This document shows, one piece after another, positions 22,965 through 43,032 of a stretch of 64,000 nt of DNA; within the stretch, counting starts at the first letter, position 1; each line of letters opens with the position of its first letter. The notes under the pieces were generated by a model. That model ran no database searches, was not told where the DNA came from, and saw only the letters and a list, made by a program, of their open reading frames with translations. The position numbers were made by a program, and so were the translations under genes. The DNA is taken from positions 3,100,001 through 3,164,000 of the forward strand of contig JAQSEB010000004.1 in NCBI GenBank assembly GCA_030063045.1. The letters run 5' to 3'. Source of the DNA: Pratylenchus scribneri (lineage: Eukaryota > Nematoda > Chromadorea > Rhabditida > Pratylenchidae).

Positions 22965-23300
22965 GAATTGAAAATTCGCCCTTTTGGCAATGTGCTGCTT
23001 TCTTTTCCTATCCTCCGCCAACCCAATTCCCAAACCCACCCATCTAAATTAAAGCAACCAAACCAATTTCCAATTTTATTGTTTTTGTTGTTTATTTTTA
23101 CACATTTTTTTCCATTATTTTATCAATATGACGATGATAAAGTTTTATTCCATTATTTTTATTCTAATCATTAAATAGAATCCATTGCTGATTCTTGCAA
23201 TTTTTTTGTTTTAAATAGTAAATGTTTAATCAATATCGAAAATCCTTTTCAATAGTTACATATAAAGCCAATTAAAAATTTTGACTTTTGGGTATTAAAA

Positions 23301-24702
23301 ATGACTTCATCATCAACATTATCGACAGACACTGCTCCATTCGATCGGCAGCTCTTTTATCAAGTTTGTTTTATAAATTCTAAAAATGAGAAGGAACAAA
23401 AAATGCATTTTTCTGAATTTTCAGAAGCAACTTTACGCTGTAAAGAAAAGTAAACAATACTTTTTACTATCCATACCCATCCCAATCTCATTATTCCCTT
23501 TTAAAACCCATTTTGCAATATGCGAGCAAAATGCTCGGCGACTTTTACTTCCTTTCGCGCTGCTTTGGTAAATAGTTTGATTAAAAAACTTGTTTAGAAG
23601 GTGTTTTTTCTGAAAATAACATCATCTTCCCCTGTACACATCCCCATTATTAACCTCATCCCCCAACATTATCCCCAAAACAAAAAATTTCTGCCTCAAT
23701 ATATTAACAACATCCAACATGAGCGATCGAATGCAGCGACAACTTTCGCTTCCCATGGAATTGGTTTGGGAAGCGGTTGTTTGCATTCCAGCCGACCATG
23801 TAGTCCGGCTCGGGCGTTCTGGCCCCGCACGATCGGCGGCTCTGAATTTCGTGATAGCGAAATTTTTTCGCCGATACTTCGTATTGGTCGGAAATTTGTG
23901 GGGAGGGGGGGAGGGCTTTCTTAGCAGTTCGCTATGCGAATTAATAGGCGTAGTGACTAGTAATTTAATTTTTATTTTAATTATAAAAGCTCTAAAATAA
24001 TCAATTATCAAATTAACATTATTTATTTTTAGACGACCATTAGTGATGTGCAGAATTTCATTCGGGAACTCAAACAAGTGGGCAAGCCGCCATCCAATCT
24101 TCACGAAATTAGCCAATACGAACGCATCTTTGGAAATGCTGGTCTGTTCACCGCAATTTCGGCTTCATTAAATCCGCTGGAAGATTTGCACGCTTTGGCC
24201 CGTGCTCATGAAATTTTTTTGCAACGTATGGGTGGTGATGTGGTGGCAAATTTCACAGGTTTGTTTAAAATTTATCAAAACTAAGAACATTATTCTAATT
24301 TTTATTATTAAGATTATAAGAACAAGACACGTGACATGTTAACCCAGGCAGATGAAACATTGGAACAAATCTTGGGGACACAAAGCATCCAGGCTAATGA
24401 GGGCGTTCATCGATTCTTTGCTGCTCTGAAAACAACTGCCGGAAATTTGGTGCTCGCATTTGGCTCTGTTCCAACTGATGCTTCTTCTTCAAGCACTTCT
24501 CCGCCTCCGCGAATTTCTCCGATCACTGAACCTTCTCACCCAGCCTCAACTGTAATAACTTTTAAAAAAACTTATAAAATATTAACATTTGTAGGCATCG
24601 GAAATTCAACTCGTGCCGGCATCTACTTCGAACACCAAGGAAGGGGGAACGGCAAAGCCACCAGCAAATAAACGACCGAGAACGGATGGAGATGACCAAT
24701 GA
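23301..24702 (+). CDS. Unrecognised 211-residue protein
   Basis: Four exons (23301-23363, 24033-24258, 24313-24551, 24595-24702) join in frame. The N-terminus is Ser/Thr-rich (MTSSSTLSTDTAP), followed by a mainly helical, soluble-looking region (FDRQLFYQTTISDVQNFIRE ... DMLTQADETLEQILG). After that come a Ser/Pro-rich linker and a basic, possibly nuclear C-terminus (NKRPRTDGDDQ). No domain was recognised with confidence. It lies 336 bp after phf-10 and 241 bp before the PPP1R21-like gene on the same strand, so it may be the middle gene of an operon. The 669-bp first intron contains an open stretch (23719-24000) that I did not include because it lacks family resemblance and would need unsupported splice sites. 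Confidence 0.7.
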
Positions 24703-24943
24703 AATGATGAATGGATGAAAATGGAAAAGATAAAGCGTTGTTGTTACATCATCCACCTGTTAAAAATATTTGGAATAAACATCTCATTTTAATTTTTTGT
24801 ATAGTTTTAAACAATTTGTTGCATCTTACAAATTATTATTTTTGAATATTTGCATAACTTAAAATTAAATTTTCCAATGAAAACAAGCATAAATTAACTT
24901 TCGTCTAATAAAACCAAATCATTGGACCATCGCTTCAGTTTGA

Positions 24944-27900
24944 ATGTCCAGCATTTCCAGCGGGCTTGATCCCGCAGTCAAATATCAAAGATTAAGCGCG
25001 GAATATGTCAAGGTTTATTTCCAAATTAATAAAAAAGTCGAAACAAAATCAGAATAGAGCCTCTTACTTAGTGAATTTGAACAGAGTAATCAATTTGGCT
25101 TTCATTCCTTTATTTTAGATGGGTCAGGCACAGCTCTAGCAGCTCTTATGATTAATAAAAGTCGAGAATGAATCTTATAGTGAATAAAGTCATCTTTAAG
25201 AATTTATGGCCCATGCTTTTAAACAAAATTTGGAAAAACCACTCACTATTGGGGTTGATTCGGTGCCCTAATTAGCTGCATATATTGACTTTAGATTTTG
25301 AAGTTTTGCAATCTTTTTAGTAAAATAAAATAATACAAGGACGAGGTCAAGATAATTTTAATTCGAAAATATTTTTTATGCATGAAATGCAATTAGATCA
25401 GCAAACTCCCTAAAATAATGTTTTTCAAAGTTTTATTTAACCTTAAAAATTACCTCTCTTCTTCCAAACAAGTTAAAATTATAGGAGTTCAGAGAATTTT
25501 CGGAAATTTCCACTAATCAAAATCCATAAAAATGGCAATCACCAAGGGCGTAGCCAGGGGGAAAGGGGAAGCTTCCCCCCCCCCCCCGAAATGAAATCGG
25601 AGAAGAAGAAAAAATAGCGTTTTTTTCTATCAAATTATACAAAAAACTCAAAAAATTTCGCGCTCGCGCCTACCGGCGCTCGCAACCTTTTTTAATGTAT
25701 TTATTCAAATTTTTCTTCAGAAAACGTTAAATTTTTTATGTATTTTATTCTAATTTTTTTAAAAATGACTTCCGGTAAACAAAAATTATGAATTTTTGAA
25801 TAAAAATGAAAAAAAAAATTTTTTGATCAATATCCCACCCCCCCCCCCCCTGAAAAAAATTTTTTGATCAATTCCCCCCCCCCCTGAAAATTTTTTCTGG
25901 CTACGCCCTTGGCAATCACCAAAAATTCATTCAGGTTCGCAACCAAGTGTCCATTTTGAAGACCGCACTTTTGGAGGAACAGGCCAAATCCGCCCAACTT
26001 CAACGGGAACTGACAGTGCAGGACACGGCTTTAAGGAAAGCAGAAAGTGAACGAGGTACCCAAATTTATTATTTAAATTTAATTTATTTGCTATTTAAGA
26101 TTCGTTAACTTTTCGCAATGACCAACTGGTGAAACGGGTCGAAAGTCTGCAAGAGAGTTTGGAGGGACAAATGGCCGCATTCGGCACGGGCAAAGGCAAA
26201 AAGGTTTGGCAAAATTTTGGCTGATCAATAAGGCTAGAAAAGTTATGAAAATGCAAACTTTTCCCTCGATTTTTGACATTCTTATAACATGAAAAAAGGT
26301 TTTTAACTTTGTTTGAAAGCGAAAAAAGAGGGATTTAAACTGTATAATTTAGCAGTTTTAAGTAATTTTTTTGGACAAAAATACGACTCTAACAAAACTA
26401 CGTCAAAAACATATCACATCACGAAAATAGACAAAAAATTGTCCATTTAAATTGATAAAAAAAGTCAATTTTTACAAATGGGAATTTTTGGTTTAGTGGT
26501 AAAGAGCATGGTCTTAAGCTATCCAATAATTTAATGTAATTCGATGGTTCGAATCCCACTTTCATCAAATAATTTTTTTAATCAAAAAAGGCCGGTTTTT
26601 GGGCATTTTTCACTCAAAATTTAGAAAATGGTTTAAAAAAATAAATTCAAAAAATTGAAAAAAATATTTTTCCTTAATTTATTTGGTCAAAAATAGCACC
26701 TTTTTAAAGAAATTTTTAAAGCACTTTTCTTTGAAATTTTTGTAAAATTGGTTAAAAATTTAAAAATTCAATTTTAAATTTTATTCATTTTTACAGAAAC
26801 ACAAGGAAGCCAACCTCCGGTTGGTGGCCGAACATTCCCGAATGCAACATCAAGCGGCGTTGGGTGGTGGCTCATCGGCGGCGGCAACGGATCCTCAAAC
26901 AATTATGGAGGAGGAATTGGAGCGGAAAATTGTCGAAAATGGCGAACTCCATTCAAAGGTTACTAATTTTTTTGGTATTTTAAAAAATTATTTGCGATGG
27001 ATTATTTAAGGATGAAATGGTCCTAATTTCGAAGTTTAAAAGCAGTTGGATAAATTTAAATAACATTTTTTGGGCAAAAATCGGATTCAGGGATGCCAGA
27101 TGGTTTTTCAGTTTGGGGGGCATTTCGTGAAAAAAAAGGGGCATTTTGGGGGGCAGTTTTAAAAATGCCAAAAATGGAAAAATTTTTGCCAATAATGGCA
27201 ACGCAGCGAAAAATTAGACGAAAAATTAGCCGCGCAGCGAAAAATTAGACCAAAAAATAATAAAAAAGGGAAAAAAAGACAAAATTTTAAAAAGGGGGCA
27301 TTTGGGGGGCAACTCAGCTCGGGGGGGGGGGGGGGGCAAAAAGGGGGCAAATGCCCCCCGCGGGTGGGTATTCTGGCATCCCTGATCGGATTGCCAAAAA
27401 AAAACGCAAGACCAAAAAACCAATTGATTTAATTAAAATAATATTTCTGCCGGTTTTTTGGCCATAATTTGGGAAATATCCAACATTCCCGCATATTTAT
27501 CATCGACCCTATTCCATTCCGAATTTTCTCGGATTTTATAATCACAAAAAAAAATTGCAAAATAAATGCATTTTTTAGTTTATTTGATGAAATTTGCCAA
27601 AAATTGGTTCCAAAAAGCTCAAAATTGTTGATTTTTTATTTCATTTTCTATGAAATTTTTACAAAAAATTGAAAAAATAGGTCAATTTAAGTCAAAAATA
27701 GGTCAAAACCTAAAATCCGCCCTAAAATTACATTTTAAACGCCAAAAAAGGTCCAACAAAAACATTAAAAAGTGCAAAAAATAGTAAAAAATATCAAAAA
27801 ATTCGATCAAAACCTAAAAATTCGTTCTATATTCCCTAATTATAACATTTTTAACACCTTCAATTTAAAGCTTTTTGACGTGGAAAGGCGTTTCGACGAG

Positions 27901-29954
27901 GCCACCACCGAATTCCTCCGGCGAATTGAAGAATTGGAAAGGGAAAATGCCGCACTCCGCTTGAGGGACAATTCCTCCATAAATGGCAGCGGCGGCGATG
28001 GAAATTCAATGACCAATTTGGCCGAAAAACAACGAGAAGAAAATAATGCAATGGAAATGGACAACATTAATGTTGGAGAGGATTTAAACAATGTCCCTGC
28101 CCAAAAGGATGACTACTATACGGAGCGAATTGCCACATTGACCAACACATTGCAACATGCCACCGGCAGAGCCACCTACTATAAACAGGAGGTGGGGGCG
28201 AATTGTTCCAATTTTTTTATTTTTGGGTGATTTTTAGGCAAAAATTTTGAAAAAAAATTATTTAATAATTATAAAGAAAAAAAAGCCTGTTTTTGGGCAA
28301 TTTTTGGTCAAAAAATTTATGGAAATTTTATTAAAAATTAAAAAAATATATATAAATGAATGAGCTTTTTGAGTAATTTTTGGTAAAAAATTGAAGGAAA
28401 ATTTTATTAAAAAATTTGAAAAAATGAATGAGCTTTTTGGGCAGTTTTTAATCAAAAATTTAAAAAAATTTATTTAAAAATAAATAAATTAGATTAAAAA
28501 GCCTATTTTTGAGTAATTTTTAGGTAAAAAAATTAAAGAAAAATTATATTAAAAAAGAAATAAATTAATAAGCCTATTTTTTGGCAATCTTTAATCAAAA
28601 ATTTATGGAAAATTTATTTAAAAGTTAAAAAACAAATTATAAGAAGTTTTAGTTTCAAAATTAATTTTAAAAAAAAAAGAAATGATTTTAAAATGAAAAT
28701 GGACAGTAAATGACTTCTGAATTTTTTGAATTTCTTAGATTCATAATTTCAAAATAATTAAAATACCTAATAGTGCTTTTTGGGTCATAAATTAATTTTA
28801 AAAATTATATTTTTTAATATAATAAATCATTCATTAAATGTTAATAATAGAAATACCCAAGTAATTTATGATTTATTTTAGTGATATACCTATTTAGTCA
28901 AAATGGTTAACACTTCTGTTTTAAAATTTCATCTGAATCCAAAATAACAAAAAAAAATTAGTCGAAGAAATAGTCAGCCGTCAACCCTCAAAATTGGGTT
29001 GTTCTCTTTGGTGTTACTTTCTTCGAAAATTAAAAAAGAAGGCACATTCTCGTTAGACTGCTTTCCAATACAAAAAATGGAAATAGTTCTCCATTAGATG
29101 TGCGACAATTTTTTTCAAAATTAATCTTTAATTTAAAATTTTTTTAAAAATTTTATAATTTTTAAATTATTTTTTTTAAATTTAATTTTATAATTTTTTA
29201 ATTATTTTTTTAAATTTAATTTTATAATTTTTAAACAATTTTTCTAATTTTTAATTTTATAATTTTTTAATTATTTTTTTAAATTTAATTTTATAATTTT
29301 TAAACAATTTTTCTAATTTTTAATTTTATAATTTTTAAACAATTTTTCTAATTTTTAATTTTATAATTTTTTAATTATTTTTTTAAATTTAATTTTATAA
29401 TTTTTTAATTATTTTTTTAAATTTAATTTTATAATTTTTTAATTATTTTTTTAAATTTAATTTTATAATTTTTTAATTATTTTTTTAAATTTAATTTTAT
29501 AATTTTTAAACAATTTTTCTAATTTTTAATTTTATAATTTTTAAACAATTTTTCTAATTTTTAATTTTATAATTTTTAAACAATTTTTCTAATTTTTAAT
29601 TTTATAATTTTTTAATTATTTTTTTAAATTTAATTTTATAATTTTTAAACAATTTTTCTAATTTTTAATTTTATAATTTTTAAACAATTTTTCTAATTTT
29701 TAATTTTATAATTTTTTAATTATTTTTTTAATTTAATTTTATAATTTTAAAAATATTTTTATTTTTAATTTAATTTAATTTTTTTCCAGTGTGAAGAATT
29801 GATCAGGCGTCATTTGGTGGAGCAAACGCAAATTGATGAATTGCAGAAGAAAATCCACGGATTGGAGGATAAATGCGGAATGCTTTATGAAATTTTGGAG
29901 ACCACCCAACAGAATTATGAGGAACAAATGCGAAATCTTAATAAAAGCATATAA
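24944..29954 (+). CDS. PPP1R21-like coiled-coil protein (KLRAQ), shortened
   Basis: PPP1R21 proteins are endosomal coiled-coil adaptors (a FERRY complex member in mammals). Six exons (24944-25012, 25935-26055, 26100-26203, 26797-26958, 27871-28191, 29790-29954) join in frame to 313 residues. The N-terminus matches the KLRAQ region: KYQRLSAEYVKVRNQVSILK, LLEEQAKSAQLQREL, DSLTFRNDQLVKRVESLQ, then KGKKKHKE. The C-terminus matches the end of the family (YYTERIATLTNTLQHA, YYKQECEEL, TTQQNYEEQMRNL). Vertebrate members have about 780 residues with a long middle region; here only about 140 residues join the two conserved ends. The introns are AT-rich and carry two inverted-repeat elements and an A/T-only minisatellite. 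Confidence 0.85.
25544..25910. mobile_element. Inverted-repeat MITE with 10-bp direct repeats
   Basis: The ends are AAGGGCGTAGCCAG and CTGGCTACGCCCTT, a perfect 14-bp inverted repeat. GGCAATCACC flanks it on both sides (25534-25543 and 25911-25920). Part of that direct repeat could belong to the inverted repeat (CCAAGGG...CCCTTGG), leaving a shorter duplication. The interior has C-runs and a TTTCGCGCTCGCGCC-like block. It sits in intron 1 of the PPP1R21-like gene. Confidence 0.8.
26478..26565 (+). other. tRNA-Leu-like remnant or Pol III element
   Basis: The sequence has an A-box-like GGTTTAGTGGTAAAGAGC, a CTTAAGC loop that would hold a TAA anticodon, a long variable region and a perfect B box (GGTTCGAATCC) with a partly paired T stem. 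The anticodon and acceptor stems pair poorly, so a functional tRNA is unlikely. It lies in an intron of the PPP1R21-like gene. Confidence 0.4.
27088..27384. mobile_element. hAT-like MITE with 8-bp target duplication
   Basis: The inverted ends CAGGGATGCCAGA and TCTGGCATCCCTG are flanked by a perfect 8-bp direct repeat ATCGGATT (27080-27087 and 27385-27392). The interior has GGGGGGCA-rich blocks and an AACGCAGCGAAAAATTAGAC-like repeat that resembles the interior of the MITE at 18930-19303. It is non-coding and lies in an intron. Confidence 0.85.
29100..29770. repeat. A/T-only minisatellite with two unit types
   Basis: Tandem units contain only A and T plus a rare C. One type has TTTAATTATTTTTTTAAATT; the other has TTTAAACAATTTTTCTAATT. 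Both share TTTAATTTTATAATTTT, and the period is about 34-36 bp. The two types are interspersed along the array, which lies in the last intron of the PPP1R21-like gene. Confidence 0.85.
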
Positions 29955-30274
29955 AAGCCATTCATTGATTAATTAATTGATTTACTATAATAATAAATTT
30001 TTTATTGATTAAATATTTTATAATCGATAAATTGTCAAATTTTTCCCCATTTTTACATTTCATTTTGTCAATTTTTTTGTTAAAATATAAGAAATTATTA
30101 TAGTAGAAAATTAATTAAAAAATAAAATAGAATCTGAGGATAATATAGTGAAATTTTGTGGGTAAAAAAGAATCAGAATATTTTTTATTCCCGAAAATAT
30201 TAATTTCGTTTTTTTCCAAGAAATTTTCGCCATTTCCTATATTAATGTAATAAAAGTTATTGGCCTCGAACATG

Positions 30275-30352
30275 TATTGGTTAGCGCAGTTGGTTAAGCA
30301 AACAGTTCGTAGTCTTGTTTGCTAGGGTTCGATTCCGCGTAAGGGCAAATGA
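30275..30352 (+). other. tRNA-like segment, degenerate
   Basis: TTAGCGCAGTTGGTTAAGC resembles a D arm/A box, and GGGTTCGATTCC resembles a B box, at about the right spacing. The anticodon loop comes out at nine bases and the acceptor stem does not pair. A decayed tRNA or the head of a SINE fits better than a working tRNA. Confidence 0.35.
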
Positions 30353-31004
30353 TTTTTTTTAATTGTCCAATCTATAAACAATATTTAAAATTAAAAATTT
30401 CTATACTAAATTGACAATTTCGAATTGAGTAAGCATATGCCAATGTCCAATGAATTGATTCTGATTTTTATTCAATTTAACTACAATCTTCTTTGAAACA
30501 GCCAATTAGGATTGATTGTCTTGGAAGAAACATTGGGATCATATTTTTGGACCCGTTTTGGTTAAAATTAAAAATTTCGACACTAAATTGACCTTACTGA
30601 GTACCCTTTGAATAGACGAAATTGCCATTGTCATTTAATTGGCCAGTGGCCACATGAATTGACCATTTTTAAATATTCGCCTAAAAGCAATAATTTTCTT
30701 CTTTCGGCTAAATAGTTTTTCGGATTCATCAAGCACTTGGTCTGTAAAATAATTATTTCAATAATTTTCACGCAGATATCTTTTTATGAAATGAAGTTGC
30801 AATTTGTACAAAAAAAAATAAAATGGACAAAATTTTTGGTGTGGAGATTTTGGGTAAATGAAAAAAAAAATATAGGAGAACATAAAAAACAGTGGCGATG
30901 GGGGACATTTTTCTATCTGTTTGGAAATCTAATAAAATTGTTAAGAAAATCATAAAAAAAAATTATGTCGAATCATTCCATTTCATCCTTTAGGGGCCCA
31001 AAAA

Positions 31005-39293
<8,289 letters not shown>

Positions 39294-39639
39294 CCTTCTT
39301 GGCGGTGGTGGTTTTTGGCTTCAACAATTTTCTCCCTCAAATGAATTTTGCACATGCACCGGAGATGAAAAAATGTTTTTGGGAGGAGGTAAATGAAGAG
39401 AATTTGGATGGATGGATTTTTGGATGAAGGCGGAAAGATCAAAGGGTAGTGGTGTGGATGTAGCGGTGAAATTTAAAAGAAATTTGGAGCATCATTTGAT
39501 CATAATGTGTTTTTGAGGCTGAAAAAAACATCAAAAATTAATGCGTTTTTTAGTAAATTAGCGGAAATCACGGAAGTTCGGGGTTGAAAAAGGAACATAT
39601 TTTCGGCAAAAAAACATTGAAAATGCCGTAATCTAAACT

Positions 39640-39900
39640 CCCAAATTTGTACTCTATTAACAGATCTCATCGAGAAGCATTATTTGATTATGTTTTGGCT
39701 TGGATTTAACCAATTCAAACTTATGGTTTTGAACCATTAAACCAAATTGGGTTTAAACCGTTTAATACCCTTTAATTTTGACCGAACCATTAAAAATTAT
39801 ATAACATTCAATGCGTCTTGACCAGCTCTATCCAATTTTGGATATATATTTGGTTTATGAATGTTGGACAAACCCTTAACCATTATAATTATTTTTGGTG
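39640..39900. repeat. F3 dispersed repeat upstream of pkc-1
   Basis: It has AACCATTAAACCAAATTGGG, AATACCCTTTAATTTTGACC and the CGTCTTGACCAGCTCTATCC end. It lies about 350 bp upstream of the pkc-1 start codon. Confidence 0.65.
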
Positions 39901-41394
39901 TTACGTATTCTTTTTTCGGTGTTTTCAATATTTTTCGATGTTTTTTCGGTAAATTATCCTTAAAAAACAATGTTGATGCTGGAGGCACGATCAAAAAGAA
40001 AATATTGCCACTTTATTTTGGTGAATCAAGATTAAATGAAGCGGCTGGGTAAATGGAGAAAAGAAGGGAATTCGGAAGAACATTAGCGGTAAATTTTAGA
40101 GCCTCCAAGAAGAAGCGAAAAAAGGAGGAAACAGCAGGCTTCTTCTGCGGCTGGGGGGCTCAACAGCAATAACAATAGTTTTGAGGAAAAAAGGTGAGGA
40201 GGGACCAGTGCAGGGACAGCATCCGTGGGCCCCTCAGAAATTAATATGTGCGAAAATCAATTCTCGCTTCACTCTTCGGTGCCCCCGTGGCCCCATCCCT
40301 CCTCCGACTCTTGCCTTTGCCTCGTCCCCTTCTTCTCGCCTTGGCCCCATAGCCTTGGCCATTCATTCTCAAACGATGACAACGACGCTTTTACTTTTGA
40401 GGGGAGGGAAGGGAAGGGGACAGCCTGGGCCACAGATGAAGGGAGGGAGAAAAGAGGCAGCTTGAATGGATGTGTGATGGCAGCTGGATGGGATATGGAT
40501 GAGGATATTGAGAGGGGAAAGCGCCACATCGGGGCCAATGCTTTTTCATCTTTCTCGCATCTCATTCAACGCTGGCTTGTGCCCCCAAAAATTTTCGCCT
40601 CTTGCTTGGGGATGAATGAGGGCTCTTGTCTCTCTTGGGGGGAGGTGGATAAATGAAGGCTCATTCCGCTGCTCTGCTGGCGGAGTCAATGGCCAAGCTT
40701 CCAACAAGAGAGGGCGCGAGAATGCTAGGCCAAAGACGCGGGGGACATGCGCACAATTCTCTGTTATGGATGGTCAAAGGAGAAATCGAAATAGGCGCCA
40801 TGGCCCAATGAAAACGGGTGGGGGGGAGCATGGAAAATTGGCTTATAAGCTGCCGTTTTTGCCGTGCGGCCATTTGGGAATCCAACGGGAAATGAAGCGA
40901 GGAGCCACACAGCGCAGCCGGTCCCCACAAATGGTCTGGGCCCTACGGCCAGTCAGTCGGGCAAACTATGGGAATTCCTCTGCTGCCTTCCCATTTTTCT
41001 CCGCCCTCAAACCGTTTTATGGCCTCCGGCCTTTACTGTTAGCCTTCTTCTTTATCCTCTTCCTGCCAGCCAGTCAGCCACTCCACTTGCTTTTACTGCT
41101 GATGCTTGGATGGTCTTTTCCAGGAGAAGCATTGAGAAGATGGGGGATGGAGCAGTAGTGTGGGAAATTGCCCCACCCTCAGCAGTGCATTCTCGACTAT
41201 GAATACTGGGAAAGAATGGAAGGTGGGGAAAATGGAAGTGGAATTGGACATGCCCTTTTTCCCATGCCTTTTTTCACAAACGCGGTTGGACTTTTTAAAA
41301 ACGAATCATTTTAGTGGCTTTTTCTATTCTTGCTATCGTTTATTCTAAAAAGGCGGAATTGGGTAATACTCGCGGAATTAATTTTTTAAACTTT
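39901..41394. other. GC-richer stretch without recognised gene
   Basis: From about 40100 to 41250 the base composition is visibly less AT-rich than the surroundings and long frames are open in several phases. None shows a recognisable domain or a plausible exon series. It may hold the 5' untranslated exon or promoter of pkc-1, or fast-evolving exons I cannot identify. Confidence 0.3.
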
Positions 41395-43032
41395 CGGGAA
41401 AAAACAGGCGGAATTATTCTAAGCCATAACACAAAACAGGCGGGATTATTCCAAGCGAAAACACAAAACAGGCGGAATTATTCTAAGCCAAAACACAAAA
41501 CAGGCGGGATTATTCCAAGCGAAAACACAAAACAGGCGGAATTATTCTAAGCCAAAACACAAAACAGGCGGGATTATTCCAAGCGAAAACACAAAACAGG
41601 CGGAATTATTCTAAGCCAAAACACAAAACAGGCGGGATTATTTAAAACTTAGTCAATCAGGCGGAATTATTTAAAACTTAGTCAAACAGACGGAATAATT
41701 TAAAACTTAGTCAATCAGGCGGAATTATTTAAAACTTAGTCAAACAGACGGAATAATTTAAAACTTAGTCAAACAGGCGGAATTATTTAAAACTTAGTCA
41801 ACCAGGCGGAATTATTTAAAACTTAGTCAAACAGGCGGAATTATTTAAAACTTAGTCAACCAGGCGGAATTATTTAAAACTTAGTCAACCAGGCGGAATT
41901 ATTTAAAACTTAGTCAAACAGGCGGAATTATTTAAAACTTAGTCAACCAGGCGGAATTATTTAAAACTTAGTCAACCAGGCGGAATTATTTAAAACTTAG
42001 TCAACCAGGCGGAATTATTTAAAACTTAGTCAACCAGGCGGAATTATTTAAAACTTAGTCAACCAGGCGGAATTATTTAAAACTTAGTCAACCAGGCGGA
42101 ATTATTTAAAACTTAGTCAACCAGGCGGAATTATTTAAAACTTAGTCAAACAGGCGGAATTATTTAAAACTTAGTCAACCAGGCGGAATTATTTAAAACT
42201 TAGTCAACCAGGCGGAATTATTTAAAACTTAGTCAACCAGGCGGAATTATTTAAAACTTAGTCAACCAGGCGGAATTATTTAAAACTTAGTCAACCAGGC
42301 GGAATTATTTAAAACTTAGTCAAACAGGCGGAATTATTTAAAACTTAGTCAACCAGGCGGAATTATTTAAAACTTAGTCAACCAGGCGGAATTATTTAAA
42401 ACTTAGTCAAACAGGCGGAATTATTTAAAACTTAGTCAACCAGGCGGAATTATTTAAAACTTAGTCAACCAGGCGGAATTATTTAAAACTTAGTCAACCA
42501 GGCGGAATTATTTAAAACTTAGTCAACCAGGCGGAATTATTTAAAACTTAGTCAAACAGGCGGAATTATTTAAAACTTAGTCAACCAGGCGGAATTATTT
42601 AAAACTTAGTCAACCAGGCGGAATAATTTAAAACTTAGTCAAACAGGCGGAATTATTTAAAACTTAGTCAAACAGGCGGAATTATTTAAAACTTAGTCAA
42701 CCAGGCGGAATTATTTAAAACTTAGTCAAACAGGCGGAATTATTTAAAACTTAGTCAACCAGGCGGAATTATTTAAAACTTAGTCAACCAGGCGGAATTA
42801 TTTAAAACTTAGTCAAACAGGCGGAATTATTTAAAACTTAGTCAACCAGGCGGAATTATTTAAAACTTAGTCAACCAGGCGGAATTATTTAAAACTTAGT
42901 CAACCAGGCGGAATTATTTAAAACTTAGTCAACCAGGCGGAATTATTTAAAACTTAGTCAACCAGGCGGAATTATTTAAAACTTAGTCAACCAGGCGGAA
43001 TTATTTAAAACTTAGTCAACCAGGCGGAATTA
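41395..43032 (+). repeat. Large hybrid minisatellite: 32-bp units then 29-bp units
   Basis: From 41395 to about 41640, 32-bp units alternate between GGCGGAATTATTCTAAGCC and GGCGGGATTATTCCAAGCG, giving a 64-bp higher-order period. From about 41640 to 43032, roughly 48 units of 29 bp follow (core AGGCGGAATTATT plus TAAAACTTAGTCAACC). It is the longest array in the window and is intergenic. Confidence 0.95.

Noticed and set aside
23719..24000. Open frame beginning MSDRMQRQLSLPME inside intron 1 of the 211-residue gene
   Set aside because: It shows no family resemblance, and including it would need splice sites that I could not support. The direct exon 1 to exon 2 join keeps the frame.
30275..30352. 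Functional tRNA gene
   Set aside because: The acceptor stem does not pair and the anticodon loop is too long; listed only as tRNA-like.
40616..41158. 180-codon open frame in the GC-richer stretch
   Set aside because: Overlapping frames on both strands are also open, composition is biased, and no domain or exon series is visible.
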